Counted from the stretch's first letter, positions 25,452 through 34,205 are shown. The stretch is 64,000 nt of DNA from JAFGDH01 sp964441265 (GCA_964441265.1 CAYYKJ010000001.1:124001-188000), one strand, 5' to 3'. Notes: generated by a model from the sequence alone, not told the origin. Translations and numbers: made by a program.

Positions 25452-26141
25452 TCAGGGAATTATCTCAGTGCCTTTGTACTTGTTGCGGACAAAATCCCTG
25501 ATCGATATCGTTCCGTCTTCTATGAGTTCTCTTATTTCAGGCATTCTTTTACCCAGTTCCGATATCAGGAACCGGACTGTGGTGCAGACCTCTGCCGTTC
25601 CTTCCGGGTCCCATGGCCGGAGGTGATTGGAATACAGGCAGCTCCCGCCGCATTTATCGAATATACCACAGGAGGCGCAGGGCTCCTTCCATTGGTAATC
25701 CATCCGGAGGTCTCTTTGGTGTCCGAGTCAAGATCGCCGAGGCAGAAATCCCTCTTCCCGCAATCGTTCTTACAGAATTCGGCGTCCAGCTGCCAGTGGA
25801 CGGAAGTGAAGGGGAAGTCCCTGTTTTCCAGCAGTTGCAAAACATTTTCGTATATGCCCTGCCCCCCGATGGTCATTCTGGCTATCAGTTAGCCCAGGAA
25901 GCCGTTCTCTCTGATCAGCTTTAGGTTCTCAACAACCCTGCCCTAATCCCCCTGTACATGTCCGTGGTCTTCCTGTCCCCGTTTATCGAAACCGGAATCG
26001 TGCGGAGACTGTTCAAGTATTCCGGGGGAGCTCGTGGTCTATGTCGAAACCGTGGTCCTCTTCCATGTCCTCCGGGGACTTCTGATAGCAGTAGCAGCAC
26101 TTCCCGTCGCATCCGGTCGTCATGATCACGTGGAAGAACAT
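25452..26141 (-). pseudogene. Decayed AF1577-family peptide-modifying radical SAM gene
   Basis: Reading from the ATG at 26141: MFFHVIMTTGCDGKCCYCYQ is the radical SAM CxxxCxxC start, which hits a stop after about 42 codons. In another frame EYLNSLRTIPVSINGDRK and TTDMYRGI continue the protein, then a third frame has ENVLQLLENRDFPFTSVHWQ, and finally CASCGIFDKCGGSCLYSN (C-terminal SPASM-like cluster) through to the natural end YKGTEIIP at 25452. The central part that normally carries GGEP is deleted. At least two frameshifts, two in-frame stops and two deletions are visible; total length is about 230 codons against about 350 in the family. Ranks as a dead gene. Confidence 0.85.
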
Positions 26142-26181
26142 ATTATCGCCCTGATAACAATAAAAAACCTGTATTGATTAG

Positions 26182-26189
26182 ATTTAAAA
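26182..26189 (+). promoter_or_regulatory. TATA-like element of purN
   Basis: ATTTAAAA about 25 bases upstream of the purN start, overlapping the upstream flank of the pseudogene. Spacing implies a leaderless or nearly leaderless mRNA. Confidence 0.45.
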
Positions 26190-26207
26190 TAACATGCGGG
26201 TGTGATC

Positions 26208-26819
26208 ATGACCATGAACATAGCTGTCCTGGGCTCCACCAGGGGGACGGACCTGCAGGTGATAATCGATGCCATCAGAAGGGGCGAACTGGACGCTAAA
26301 ATATCACTGGTGATCTCGAACAGGGAAAAGGCATACATTCTGGAAAGGGCCAGGAAACACGGGATAGAAGCGGAATACATCGACCACAGAGGGAAGGAAA
26401 GGGAGGACTTCGACAGGGAGATGGCCTCCGAGATCGATAAAAGGGACGTGGACCTCATACTCCTTATCGGCTTCATGAGGATACTCTCGCCATGGTTCTG
26501 CAGGCACTACGGGGACAAAATCGTAAACATACATCCCTCCCTGGTGCCGGCATTCGAGGGTGGCATGGACATGAACGTGCACGAGGAGGTGCTCAGGCGG
26601 GGATGCAAGGTGAGCGGGTGCACGTTGCACTTCGTCACGGAGGACGTTGATGAGGGACCGATAATAATACAGAAGCCCGTTATGGTCGGAAACGAGGAGA
26701 CACCCGATTCGCTGAAGGACAAGGTCCAGAGGGCGGAACAGGAATGCCTCATAGAGGCGATAAAGAAATTCAACGAGGGGAAGATTGCCGTCAGGGACGG
26801 CAAGGTAAAGATATTTTGA
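26208..26819 (+). CDS. purN: Phosphoribosylglycinamide formyltransferase (folate-dependent)
   Basis: 203 residues. Uses 10-formyl-THF to formylate GAR. The catalytic triad region is present: NIHPSLVPAFEGG (Asn, His) and the C-terminal EDVDEGPIIIQK (Asp). ATGs at 26208 and 26214 are both possible; the family start favours MNIAVLGSTRGT at 26214, while GGGTG at 26198-26202 is better placed for 26208. Nine bases before purH. Confidence 0.93.
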   Translation: MTMNIAVLGSTRGTDLQVIIDAIRRGELDAKISLVISNREKAYILERARKHGIEAEYIDHRGKEREDFDREMASEIDKRDVDLILLIGFMRILSPWFCRHYGDKIVNIHPSLVPAFEGGMDMNVHEEVLRRGCKVSGCTLHFVTEDVDEGPIIIQKPVMVGNEETPDSLKDKVQRAEQECLIEAIKKFNEGKIAVRDGKVKIF

Positions 26820-26828
26820 GGTGGTTTT

Positions 26829-28430
26829 ATGATAAAGAAAGCACTTATCTCGGTAACGGACAAGACGGGGATAGTCGAATTCGGGAAGGCACTCTCGGAT
26901 ATGGGGGTGCAGATCATATCCACGGGAGGGACAGCCAAGCTTCTGAAGGAGAGAGGGGTCCCGGTCACCTATATAGGGGACTACACAGGATTCCCGGAGG
27001 TGATGAACGGCAGGGTCAGGACGCTCCACCCCAAGGTACACGGGGGAATACTCGCCGTGCGCAAAAACGCAGAGCATGCGAAACAGATGGAGGAACACGG
27101 GATCGAGCCGATCGACCTGGTGGCGGTCAACCTCTACCAGTTCGAAAAGGCCGTGGAGGACAAGGACGTGAAAATCGAAGAGGCGATAGAGAATATCGAC
27201 ATCGGTGGTCCCACGCTCATCAGGTCGGCGGCCAAGAACTACAAAGACGTTGTGGTGATAACCGATCCAAGCATGTATAACACCGTTATATCCCAGCTGA
27301 AAGCCGGCGGAGACGTGGATATTGAAACCAGAAAATCCCTCGCTCTCAACGCGTTCAGAAGAACAGCAGATTATGATTCCGCCATAGACAGGTTCCTCAG
27401 CACGAGGTTCGCCGGAGAAGATATAATCAGGATGAAATTTCTCGGAGGAAAGCCCCTGAGGTACGGGGAGAACTGGCACCAGAAGGCCATGGTCTTCCGC
27501 TTGCCTGAAGGAGGGGGGATTGTATCCGCGAAGCAGCTCCACGGAAAGGAGATGTCCTACAACAATTACGTAGATGCGGAGTCGGCGGTGGACGCCATCT
27601 CGGACCTGAAAGGTACCGGCGTGGCGGTGATAAAACACAACAACCCATGCGGTTTCGCCACCGGAGATTCGCTCCGCGAAGCCATGGAAAGGGCATGGGA
27701 AGGCGATCCCATAAGCGCCTTCGGGAGCGTTATCGCCGTGAACCGGCCTCTCGACCTGAAGACGGCGGAGTTTCTGAAGGGAAAGTTCGTTGAGGTGGTG
27801 ATAGCCCCGGAGTTCGAAAAGGACGCGCTGGAATTCCTCAGGGGAAAAAGCAAGGGCCTCCGCCTTCTCGAGATGGATATCAAAAACCCCGGAAACATCT
27901 CATACCGTATAATCTCCGGTGGGATGCTCCAGCAGGACAGGGACATCGGCTATGCGGACAAGAGCGAATTCAGGACGGTCACGGAAAAGGAATTTCCCGA
28001 AGACAAAAAAGATCTCGCTTTGTTCGCCTGCCTGGCCACCAAACATACCAAATCCAACTCCATCGTGATATGCAGGGAACACGAAAAGGAGAAGTTCCAG
28101 GTGCTGGGCATGGGAGCGGGCCAGCCCAACAGGGTCGATTCCCTGCGTAAGCTGGCGGTGACCAAGGCAAAGGAGAACATGGACATCCTCTTTGAGAAAG
28201 AGAAGCCGGATATGTCCAGGGAGGAATATTACAAAAAGATTCTCGGTGAATGCGTCCTGGGGAGCGATTCCTTCTTCCCCTTCGACGATTCAGTGAAGGA
28301 AGCTGCGAAAGAGGGCATCCGGTTCATCGTCCAGCCGGGAGGTTCCATAAGGGATGACGAGGTCATAAAGACGGCGAACAATCTCGGCGTGGCAATGACA
28401 TTCACGGGGAGAAGGATGTTCAGGCATTAA
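26829..28430 (+). CDS. purH: Bifunctional AICAR formyltransferase / IMP cyclohydrolase
   Basis: 533 residues. Last two steps to IMP. The N-terminal cyclohydrolase domain begins KKALISVTDKTGIVEF with the GGTAKLL and RVKTLHPK-type (here RVRTLHPKVHGG) blocks. The formyltransferase half has KHNNPCGFA and GSDSFFPFDD. This is the bacterial-type fused enzyme; many archaea instead use PurO and PurP. The 3' end overlaps the cyclo-ligase gene by 4 bases. Confidence 0.96.
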   Translation: MIKKALISVTDKTGIVEFGKALSDMGVQIISTGGTAKLLKERGVPVTYIGDYTGFPEVMNGRVRTLHPKVHGGILAVRKNAEHAKQMEEHGIEPIDLVAVNLYQFEKAVEDKDVKIEEAIENIDIGGPTLIRSAAKNYKDVVVITDPSMYNTVISQLKAGGDVDIETRKSLALNAFRRTADYDSAIDRFLSTRFAGEDIIRMKFLGGKPLRYGENWHQKAMVFRLPEGGGIVSAKQLHGKEMSYNNYVDAESAVDAISDLKGTGVAVIKHNNPCGFATGDSLREAMERAWEGDPISAFGSVIAVNRPLDLKTAEFLKGKFVEVVIAPEFEKDALEFLRGKSKGLRLLEMDIKNPGNISYRIISGGMLQQDRDIGYADKSEFRTVTEKEFPEDKKDLALFACLATKHTKSNSIVICREHEKEKFQVLGMGAGQPNRVDSLRKLAVTKAKENMDILFEKEKPDMSREEYYKKILGECVLGSDSFFPFDDSVKEAAKEGIRFIVQPGGSIRDDEVIKTANNLGVAMTFTGRRMFRH

Positions 28431-28987
28431 CACTCGATTATCCTCTCTTCAGTCACGATCTTCTTGACCCTCACGTCTCCTGAATGGGAGGGAATTTTGT
28501 TCACTATCTGGAATTCGTAGGCCAGGGCTATGGTAGGTATCTTATTCCTGAGCCCGGAGAGGAAATTGTCGTAGAATCCCATACCGTATCCTATTCTGCT
28601 CCCCCTGCGGTCGAAGGCGATTCCCGGAACTATGATCAGATCAAGTGATTCGGGATCGGCAAGGATCGGATAGAAGGGTTCGGGTATGCCGAAGGGCCCG
28701 GGCTTGAGTTTCCCGTTGACCTCATTGAGTTCAGAAACGGAGATGTCCCTCCCCTTCAAATCGGTGACTGGCAGGAACGCATTCTTTCCCTTCCGCATGG
28801 CGTCTTGGATCATCTCCCCGGTCCCGGCCTCCCCCTTCACGGCAACGTAAAACAGTATGTTCCTGGCCTTGACGAATTCGGGCAGGCAGAAAAGTTTATT
28901 CTTTATGCTGGTGTCCTTTCTGGACTTTTCCCTTTGACTGTGATTATTCCTTTTCAGGATCATGTCCCTTCGTATTTTCTTTTTCAT
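28427..28987 (-). CDS. 5-formyltetrahydrofolate cyclo-ligase
   Basis: 186 residues. Converts 5-formyl-THF to methenyl-THF, recovering a by-product of the folate cycle used by PurN/PurH. The family motif GSRIGYGMGFYDNFL (Gly-rich ATP/folate loop) and the IVPGIAFDRRG block are clear. N-terminal KKKIRRDMILKRN is the usual basic start. Convergent with purH. Confidence 0.92.
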   Translation of the reverse strand: MKKKIRRDMILKRNNHSQREKSRKDTSIKNKLFCLPEFVKARNILFYVAVKGEAGTGEMIQDAMRKGKNAFLPVTDLKGRDISVSELNEVNGKLKPGPFGIPEPFYPILADPESLDLIIVPGIAFDRRGSRIGYGMGFYDNFLSGLRNKIPTIALAYEFQIVNKIPSHSGDVRVKKIVTEERIIEC

Positions 28988-29119
28988 GGAGTATCATCAG
29001 GTTCCGACTGACAAGGCGTCTGTGGATAGAAATTCTTTGTTTCGAAGATTAATAATTTGATCTGGTTCAATCTCGTTTTTTATAATTGAAGCTACAAGAC
29101 TGAATATTCACATTCGGTG

Positions 29120-29299
29120 ATGGAGATGTCAGACAAAAAATATCCAAAAGGACCGTCCTTGAGAAAATACTTTGAGCTGCCCGGAGACATTCTGGACAGG
29201 ATCCACAACGGAATAAAGCACAACGGAAATGGCGACATCCACAAAACGTATCAGCCCTGGATGAAAAGAATATACCCCGCCGACAAGGACAAAGAATGA
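29120..29299 (+). CDS. Hypothetical protein (about 59 residues)
   Basis: Not recognised. Charged, with LRKYFELPGDILDRIHNGIK and a repeated His/Lys pattern. A TATA-like TTTTTTATAATT lies about 35-45 bases upstream (29078-29086). Alternative starts at GTG 29117 or ATG 29126. Between the cyclo-ligase (divergent) and purS. The flanking 28988-29119 has nothing else I can identify. Confidence 0.45.
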   Translation: MEMSDKKYPKGPSLRKYFELPGDILDRIHNGIKHNGNGDIHKTYQPWMKRIYPADKDKE

Positions 29300-29324
29300 T
29301 CTTCTCTGTGTTTTCCGTGAAATA

Positions 29325-29333
29325 TTTTTATAA
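29325..29333 (+). promoter_or_regulatory. TATA box of the purSLQ operon
   Basis: TTTTTATAA, about 42 bases before the ATG at 29373. Confidence 0.5.
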
Positions 29334-29372
29334 CTTGCGACCAAAATTTAATATCAAATTTTCAGTGTCTTT

Positions 29373-29864
29373 ATGTCTTGGGTCGTGGGGATAGGTTATA
29401 ACGAAGGTGTGGTTGACCCCACGGGTTCCAACACGAAAAAAGAAATAGAGGAACTCTCAACCGGCAAAGTGAGGGATGTAAAGACCCTCCAGACATTCGT
29501 TCTTGACGGGGAACTTTCCAAGGAAGACGTAGAAAGGATCTGCAGGGAACTCCTTGTCGACGGCATAACCCAATCCTACAGATTCACCGGACATAAGAGC
29601 GACGGGTCCCACCTAGAGAAACTGGTGGAAGAGCGGGGAGTATGGGTGGCGGAGGTCACCTTCAAACCGGGGGTCATGGACCCGGTCGGCCTTTCAGTCG
29701 AGGAGGCGATAAGGGTGATGGGCATCAATGGGGTAAAAACTGTGGGGACCGGGACGACTTTCGTGGTGGATGGTGATCTCTCCGGGGATGAGATGGATAA
29801 TATTTCCAAGAAAATACTTGCCAATGCTCTGATACAGAACTTCAGGTTCAGGAGGCTGGAATGA
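29373..29864 (+). CDS. purS: Tandem-duplicated FGAM synthase subunit PurS
   Basis: 163 residues, twice the usual PurS length (about 80). Repeat 1, residues 1-75, has the pattern GVVDPTGSNTKKEIE...GKVRDVKTLQTFVLDG; repeat 2, residues 85-163, has GVMDPVGLSVEEAIR...GVKTVGTGTTFVVDG. Each ends in an ITQSYRF or LIQNFRF strand. PurS bridges PurL and PurQ in the FGAM synthase complex and normally forms a dimer, so this fusion probably provides both protomers in one chain. Overlaps purL by 4 bases. Confidence 0.9.
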   Translation: MSWVVGIGYNEGVVDPTGSNTKKEIEELSTGKVRDVKTLQTFVLDGELSKEDVERICRELLVDGITQSYRFTGHKSDGSHLEKLVEERGVWVAEVTFKPGVMDPVGLSVEEAIRVMGINGVKTVGTGTTFVVDGDLSGDEMDNISKKILANALIQNFRFRRLE

Positions 29865-32209
29865 AACCGAGGATCATAGGTCTGGCGGGAAAGGATGAAA
29901 AGAAACTGGCGGAGATCAGCAGAAAGTTCATGCTCGCCCTCAATCCGGAAGAGATGAAGAAGATAAGGGAATATTACGAGGGGCTGGGGAGGAATCCCAC
30001 CGATGCGGAGCTGGAAACGCTCGCCCAGACCTGGTCCGAGCACTGCGTGCACAAGACGTTCAAGGGAATAATAAGAATGAACGGGAAGGAGATAGACAGC
30101 CTCATGAAAACATACATCATGAAATCAACCAAGGAGCTGAACATGTCCTGGTGCAGATGCGTTTTCGAGGATGACGCGGGCATAGTGAAGTTCGACGACG
30201 AGACGGACATCGCCGTAAAGGCGGAGACGCACAACCACCCGACGGCGCTCGACCCTTACGGGGGGGCGGGGACCGGATCCGGTGGTGTTTTCCGGGACGT
30301 GATGGGGGTGGGTGCTAAACCCATAATCTCCACCGACGTCCTTTTTTTCGGCCCGCCCAATTATCCCGTTGACAAGCTGCCCGAAGGGGTTCACCACCCC
30401 AAGAGGCTGATGAAGGGGAGCGTAGCCGGCATAAGGGATTACGGGAACAGGATGGGGATCCCCACCGCAAACGGGGGAATCGGATTTGACAAGGGATACA
30501 TCGGCAACCCGCTCGTCTATGCCGGGGTGGTCGGTATAATGCCCAGCAACAAATACGTCCGTAATCCCAGCCCGGGTGACATGATCGTACTGGTCGGCGG
30601 AAAGACAGGAAGGGACGGCATACACGGGGTAACCTTTGCCTCACTGGAGCTGACTACAGAATCGGAAAAGACATCCAGCGGCGCGGTGCAGATAGGCAAC
30701 GCCATAGAGGAGAAGAGGGTCTTGGACGGCCAGCTCATCGTAAGGGACAGGCACGAATCACCCCTGTATTCGGCAATAACGGACTGCGGGGGCGGAGGAC
30801 TCTCCTCGGCAGTAGGCGAGATGGGAGAAAAGACCGGCGCGAGGGTGGAGCTGGACAAGGTCCCGCTCAAATACCCCGACCTGGAGCCGTGGGAGATATG
30901 GGTCTCCGAGGCACAAGAGAGAATGATAATGGCTGTCCCTAAGGACAACGTCGAGGAGGTTCTGGGTATATTCCGCAACGAAAACACCGACGCCACCGTG
31001 ATCGGGGAATTCACCGGTGACCGGAAGCTCACACTCCTGCACGAAGGGGACGTGGTCGCCGAAATGGGCATGGATTTCCTGCACAACGGAGTACCCAGGA
31101 TAATGAGGGAAGCGAGTTTCGAGAAGCCGGATTATTCGGATCCGGAATTCAGCGGAAAGGAAAATTACAACGAAGACCTGAAGAGGATTCTGTCCTCGCC
31201 CAACGTAGCCTCCAAGGAGTGGGTGATAAGGCAGTACGACCACGAGGTCCAGGCGAAGATGATACTGAAGCCCCTCCAGGGTTATTCAGGACCCGGGGAC
31301 GCATGCGTGGCAAAACCGAGGAAGGGTTCCTGGAGAGGTGTCGTGGTGTCCAACGGGGTCAATTCCAAATACTGCAGGGATCCCTATAACATGGCCCTTT
31401 CTTCGATAGACGAGGCCATGAGGAACAACGTATGCTGCGGGGGAAGGAGGATCGCCCTACTGGATAACTTCTCTTGGGGAAATCCGGAGAAGCCGGACAG
31501 GCTGGGGGCTCTGGTCGAGGCGGTGAGAGGATGCCATGACGGTTCTTTGGGATTCCAAGCACCTTTCATATCCGGCAAGGACAGCCTGTACAACGAATAC
31601 TCTCTAGGAGGGGAAGACAGCATATCCATCCCCTATACCCTGCTAATCACCGCAGTGGGAATAACACCGGACGTGAGAAAGGCGGTATCCATGGATCTGA
31701 AAAAGGAAGGTAACCCCGTTTACGTGGTGGGAAGGACAAAGAAAGAGCTCGGAGGGTCCCATTTCTACATGGTAAACGGCCTCGAAGGGGGTAAGGTCCC
31801 CGGCGTCGACCTCTTCAGAGCGAAGGAATCCATGGACTGCATCATAAAGGCCATGGACTCCGGGCTGGTCCGAGCATGCCACGACTGCTCGGAGGGAGGG
31901 ATCGCGGTCGCGGCGGCAGAGATGGCATTCTCCGGAAAACTGGGAATCAGAATGGACCTGAAGAATATCGATTCGGAAAGCGATGAGGATCACGTCATAC
32001 TGTTCTCGGAATCCAACTCCAGATTCCTGGCGGAGGTGGAGAAGGGGAAGGAAAAGGAATTCGAGAACATAATGGGAGACCATGCAAGCAAGGCGGGGGA
32101 AGTGACCGGAGACGGCAAGCTGGTGATGACCGGAACGGGGGGGAATGAGGTTATCAGCGAGGACGCGAAGGAACTGAAGAGGGTGTGGAAGAGCACGTTC
32201 GACTGGTAA
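29861..32209 (+). CDS. purL: FGAM synthase subunit II (small PurL)
   Basis: 782 residues, the small-PurL form that needs PurS and PurQ. LAQTWSEHCVHKTFKG (catalytic His), ETHNHPTALDPYGGAGTGSGG (magnesium/ATP site) and HDCSEGGIAVAAAEM are conserved. Coupled to purS by an ATGA-type overlap and followed after 22 bases by purQ, the same order as the functional complex PurS-L-Q. Confidence 0.96.
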   Translation: MKPRIIGLAGKDEKKLAEISRKFMLALNPEEMKKIREYYEGLGRNPTDAELETLAQTWSEHCVHKTFKGIIRMNGKEIDSLMKTYIMKSTKELNMSWCRCVFEDDAGIVKFDDETDIAVKAETHNHPTALDPYGGAGTGSGGVFRDVMGVGAKPIISTDVLFFGPPNYPVDKLPEGVHHPKRLMKGSVAGIRDYGNRMGIPTANGGIGFDKGYIGNPLVYAGVVGIMPSNKYVRNPSPGDMIVLVGGKTGRDGIHGVTFASLELTTESEKTSSGAVQIGNAIEEKRVLDGQLIVRDRHESPLYSAITDCGGGGLSSAVGEMGEKTGARVELDKVPLKYPDLEPWEIWVSEAQERMIMAVPKDNVEEVLGIFRNENTDATVIGEFTGDRKLTLLHEGDVVAEMGMDFLHNGVPRIMREASFEKPDYSDPEFSGKENYNEDLKRILSSPNVASKEWVIRQYDHEVQAKMILKPLQGYSGPGDACVAKPRKGSWRGVVVSNGVNSKYCRDPYNMALSSIDEAMRNNVCCGGRRIALLDNFSWGNPEKPDRLGALVEAVRGCHDGSLGFQAPFISGKDSLYNEYSLGGEDSISIPYTLLITAVGITPDVRKAVSMDLKKEGNPVYVVGRTKKELGGSHFYMVNGLEGGKVPGVDLFRAKESMDCIIKAMDSGLVRACHDCSEGGIAVAAAEMAFSGKLGIRMDLKNIDSESDEDHVILFSESNSRFLAEVEKGKEKEFENIMGDHASKAGEVTGDGKLVMTGTGGNEVISEDAKELKRVWKSTFDW

Positions 32210-32231
32210 AAATCAAAAAAGGACGGATAAA

Positions 32232-32981
32232 ATGGTTAAGACAATCGTTTTGAGGGTTGACGGGACAAACTGCGACGAGGAGTCATGCGAGGCCCTCAGG
32301 CTGGCCGGATCAGAGGTGGATCTACTCCACGTGAACCGTTTGAAAGACAAATCTCTGGAGAATTACCAGATACTGATGATACCCGGGGGTTTCTCCTACG
32401 GGGATGACATCTCCGCGGGAAAGATACAGGCGAACATAATGAAACACGTCATCGGAAAGGAGATCAGGAATTTCGTGGAGGAAGGGAAGCTCGTCCTCGG
32501 AATCTGCAACGGCTTCCAAGCGCTGGTGAAGGCGGGTCTCATACCGGCAACGGAGGGAATAATGCAGAGACAGGAAGCCACTTTAGCAATGAACGATTCG
32601 GGATATTTCATAGACAAGTGGGTCACCCTCCGTCATAGCAGCAAAGGCAAATGCGTATTCACCAGAAACATGAAACCGGAGATATTCATCCCCATCAACC
32701 ACGGAGAGGGAAAATTCATCGCCCCTGAGGATGTGTTACGGAAGCTGGAGGAGAACGATCAGATCGTGTTCAGATACGCCGAAAACCCCAACGGGAGCAT
32801 GATGGACATCGCCGGGATATGCAGCCCGGAGGGAAACGTCTTCGGTATGATGCCCCACCCGGAAAAATACGTCCACCCTTACACCCACCCGCACTGGACC
32901 CGGCTGGAATCCCTTCCGCAAGAGGGAGATGGGCTCGCTATATTCAGGAACGCGGTCGAATACGCCAGAAAAAGATTTTAA
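32232..32981 (+). CDS. purQ: FGAM synthase glutaminase subunit
   Basis: 249 residues, class I glutamine amidotransferase. The nucleophile Cys sits in LGICNGFQALVKAG and the catalytic His/Glu in MMPHPEKY; GGFSYGDDISAG is the oxyanion-strand motif. In contrast to PurF in this genome, the glutamine machinery here is intact. Third gene of purS-purL-purQ. Confidence 0.96.
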   Translation: MVKTIVLRVDGTNCDEESCEALRLAGSEVDLLHVNRLKDKSLENYQILMIPGGFSYGDDISAGKIQANIMKHVIGKEIRNFVEEGKLVLGICNGFQALVKAGLIPATEGIMQRQEATLAMNDSGYFIDKWVTLRHSSKGKCVFTRNMKPEIFIPINHGEGKFIAPEDVLRKLEENDQIVFRYAENPNGSMMDIAGICSPEGNVFGMMPHPEKYVHPYTHPHWTRLESLPQEGDGLAIFRNAVEYARKRF

Positions 32982-33002
32982 TCTCCCATACAATTTCTAA
33001 GC

Positions 33003-33239
33003 ATGAACAAGTCAGTACTTTTGCAAAAGATAAACGACATCATAACCGTTGAGGACGAATTCGTGGAAAGGCTTTCCTCCATGGACATAACGAACCTGGA
33101 ACACATAAGGCTGCCCGTCACAGCGCACCTGATGGTGAAGAACGACCTGACCAGACTGCTGGACGACTCCAGAAGACACAAGGCCATACTCAGCGAGCTG
33201 GTCAGAATACTAAGCGGTGATCCGAGGGATGAATACTAA
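33003..33239 (+). CDS. Small helical protein, ferritin-like half module
   Basis: 78 residues, not assignable to a named family. Predicted as two amphipathic helices with an ExxxxRL...HLMVKNDLTRLLDDSRRHKA pattern that resembles one half of a ferritin-like four-helix bundle (Glu/His-rich). It overlaps the next gene, which has the same layout, by 11 bases. Follows purQ by 21 bases, so it may be read from the purine operon. Confidence 0.55.
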   Translation: MNKSVLLQKINDIITVEDEFVERLSSMDITNLEHIRLPVTAHLMVKNDLTRLLDDSRRHKAILSELVRILSGDPRDEY

Positions 33240-33426
33240 GGAAGAGATCATAAGAAGGCTGGAGGAACTCCTAGAATCGGAAAATCAGGCCGCCTCCATG
33301 GACAATGAGATAGCCGAGGGACTGACAAGCGAAAAGCTGAAATCATTTTTCGAAAAGCTGCGCGGTGAAGAGAAAAATCATGCAGAAATCGTAAAGGGCC
33401 TGATAGAAACGCTCAGGTCATCCTAG
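33229..33426 (+). CDS. Small ferritin-like half module protein
   Basis: 65 residues from the ATG at 33229. Two helices with SENQAASMDNEIAEGL and FEKLRGEEKNHAEIVKGL; the latter is close to the E-x-x-H signature of rubrerythrin/ferritin-like helices. Together with the preceding gene it could assemble a four-helix bundle from two short chains. No metal site can be proven from one half. Converges with the acidic protein gene, 4-base overlap. Confidence 0.55.
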   Translation: MNTKEEIIRRLEELLESENQAASMDNEIAEGLTSEKLKSFFEKLRGEEKNHAEIVKGLIETLRSS

Positions 33427-33758
33427 AGATCGTATTCTTCCTTCTTCTTTATTTCGGGCAGGGGCTCTTCCTTTTTCTCTTCTTCAACAGGAGGAGAAGC
33501 TCGTTCTGATTCTCCGGAACCGAGGTTTTCCATGTACCTCACGTCCTCCGCGTCCAGCTCGAAACCCCCGACCACTTTCTCCCTTTTCGGGGTCACTTCC
33601 TTTCCTTCCAGCTTGTCCTTATACCTGGTATCCTCTGCCTTGACCTCGAATCCGCTGACGATACCCTTGGCATATCCCTTCCTCTCATCGGGTTGCAGGT
33701 CTTCCTCGTCGAGGAATATCTCCAGATCCTCTTCCCCCTCTTCGTATTCAATCATCAT
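33423..33758 (-). CDS. Acidic hypothetical protein with two short repeats
   Basis: 111 residues from the ATG at 33758 (or 33755). Not recognised. The N-terminus is very acidic (YEEGEEDLEIFLDEED). Two related segments follow: IVSGFEVKAEDTRYKDKL and VVGGFELDAEDVRYMENL. The C-terminal tail is rich in Glu, Lys and Pro and probably disordered. Transcribed divergently from purE through one palindromic TATA box. Confidence 0.6.
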   Translation of the reverse strand: MMIEYEEGEEDLEIFLDEEDLQPDERKGYAKGIVSGFEVKAEDTRYKDKLEGKEVTPKREKVVGGFELDAEDVRYMENLGSGESERASPPVEEEKKEEPLPEIKKKEEYDL

Positions 33759-33785
33759 AACACCGAATATCTTTTTGTCATTAAG

Positions 33786-33793
33786 TTTATAAA
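33786..33793. promoter_or_regulatory. Palindromic TATA box driving two divergent leaderless genes
   Basis: TTTATAAA reads the same on both strands. Its centre is 25 bases from the purE ATG at 33815 on the plus strand and about 32 bases from the minus-strand ATG at 33758. Both distances place the transcription start at or within a few bases of the start codon. Confidence 0.6.
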
Positions 33794-33814
33794 ACAAAAA
33801 TCTCATATATTCCT

Positions 33815-34201
33815 ATGGGTGTTCTGATAATCTGCGGGAGCAAATCCGACCTTCCGGTGGCCGAAAAGGCAGAAGGAATTCTGAAGGAAGAGGACATTGA
33901 ATACGAAATTAAGGTGGCTTCCGCCCACAGGGAGCCCGACAAGGTAAGGGAAATCGTTTCTGGCTCAAAGGCGGATATTTTCATAGCCATCGCGGGTCTA
34001 TCAGCGGCTCTCCCGGGCTTCGTTGCTTCTATAACGGAAAAACCGGTTATAGGAGTCCCGGTATCCGCCAAGCTTGGAGGGCTTGACTCGCTGCTTTCGA
34101 TAGCCCAGATGCCTTCCGGGGTTCCCGTCGCCTGCGTGGGGGTGGACAACTCCAAGAACGCCGCCCACCTGGCAATCAGAATGCTGAAACTCAAGGGGTG
34201 A
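33815..34201 (+). CDS. purE: Phosphoribosylaminoimidazole carboxylase catalytic subunit
   Basis: 128 residues, shorter than the common 160. GSKSDLPVAEKA, SAHREPDKV (catalytic His) and MPSGVPVA are conserved. In class I PurE the later loop reads AAHLPG; here it is SAALPG, losing that His. No purK is in the window, so the enzyme could be of the direct AIR carboxylase (class II-like) type. Followed by purC after 4 bases. Confidence 0.9.
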   Translation: MGVLIICGSKSDLPVAEKAEGILKEEDIEYEIKVASAHREPDKVREIVSGSKADIFIAIAGLSAALPGFVASITEKPVIGVPVSAKLGGLDSLLSIAQMPSGVPVACVGVDNSKNAAHLAIRMLKLKG

Positions 34202-34205
34202 TGGA

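Noticed and set aside
26304..27638. A 444-codon open frame on the minus strand opposite purN and purH
   Set aside because: PurN and PurH are unambiguous and full length; the antisense product is low-complexity His/Arg/Val-rich sequence without domains.
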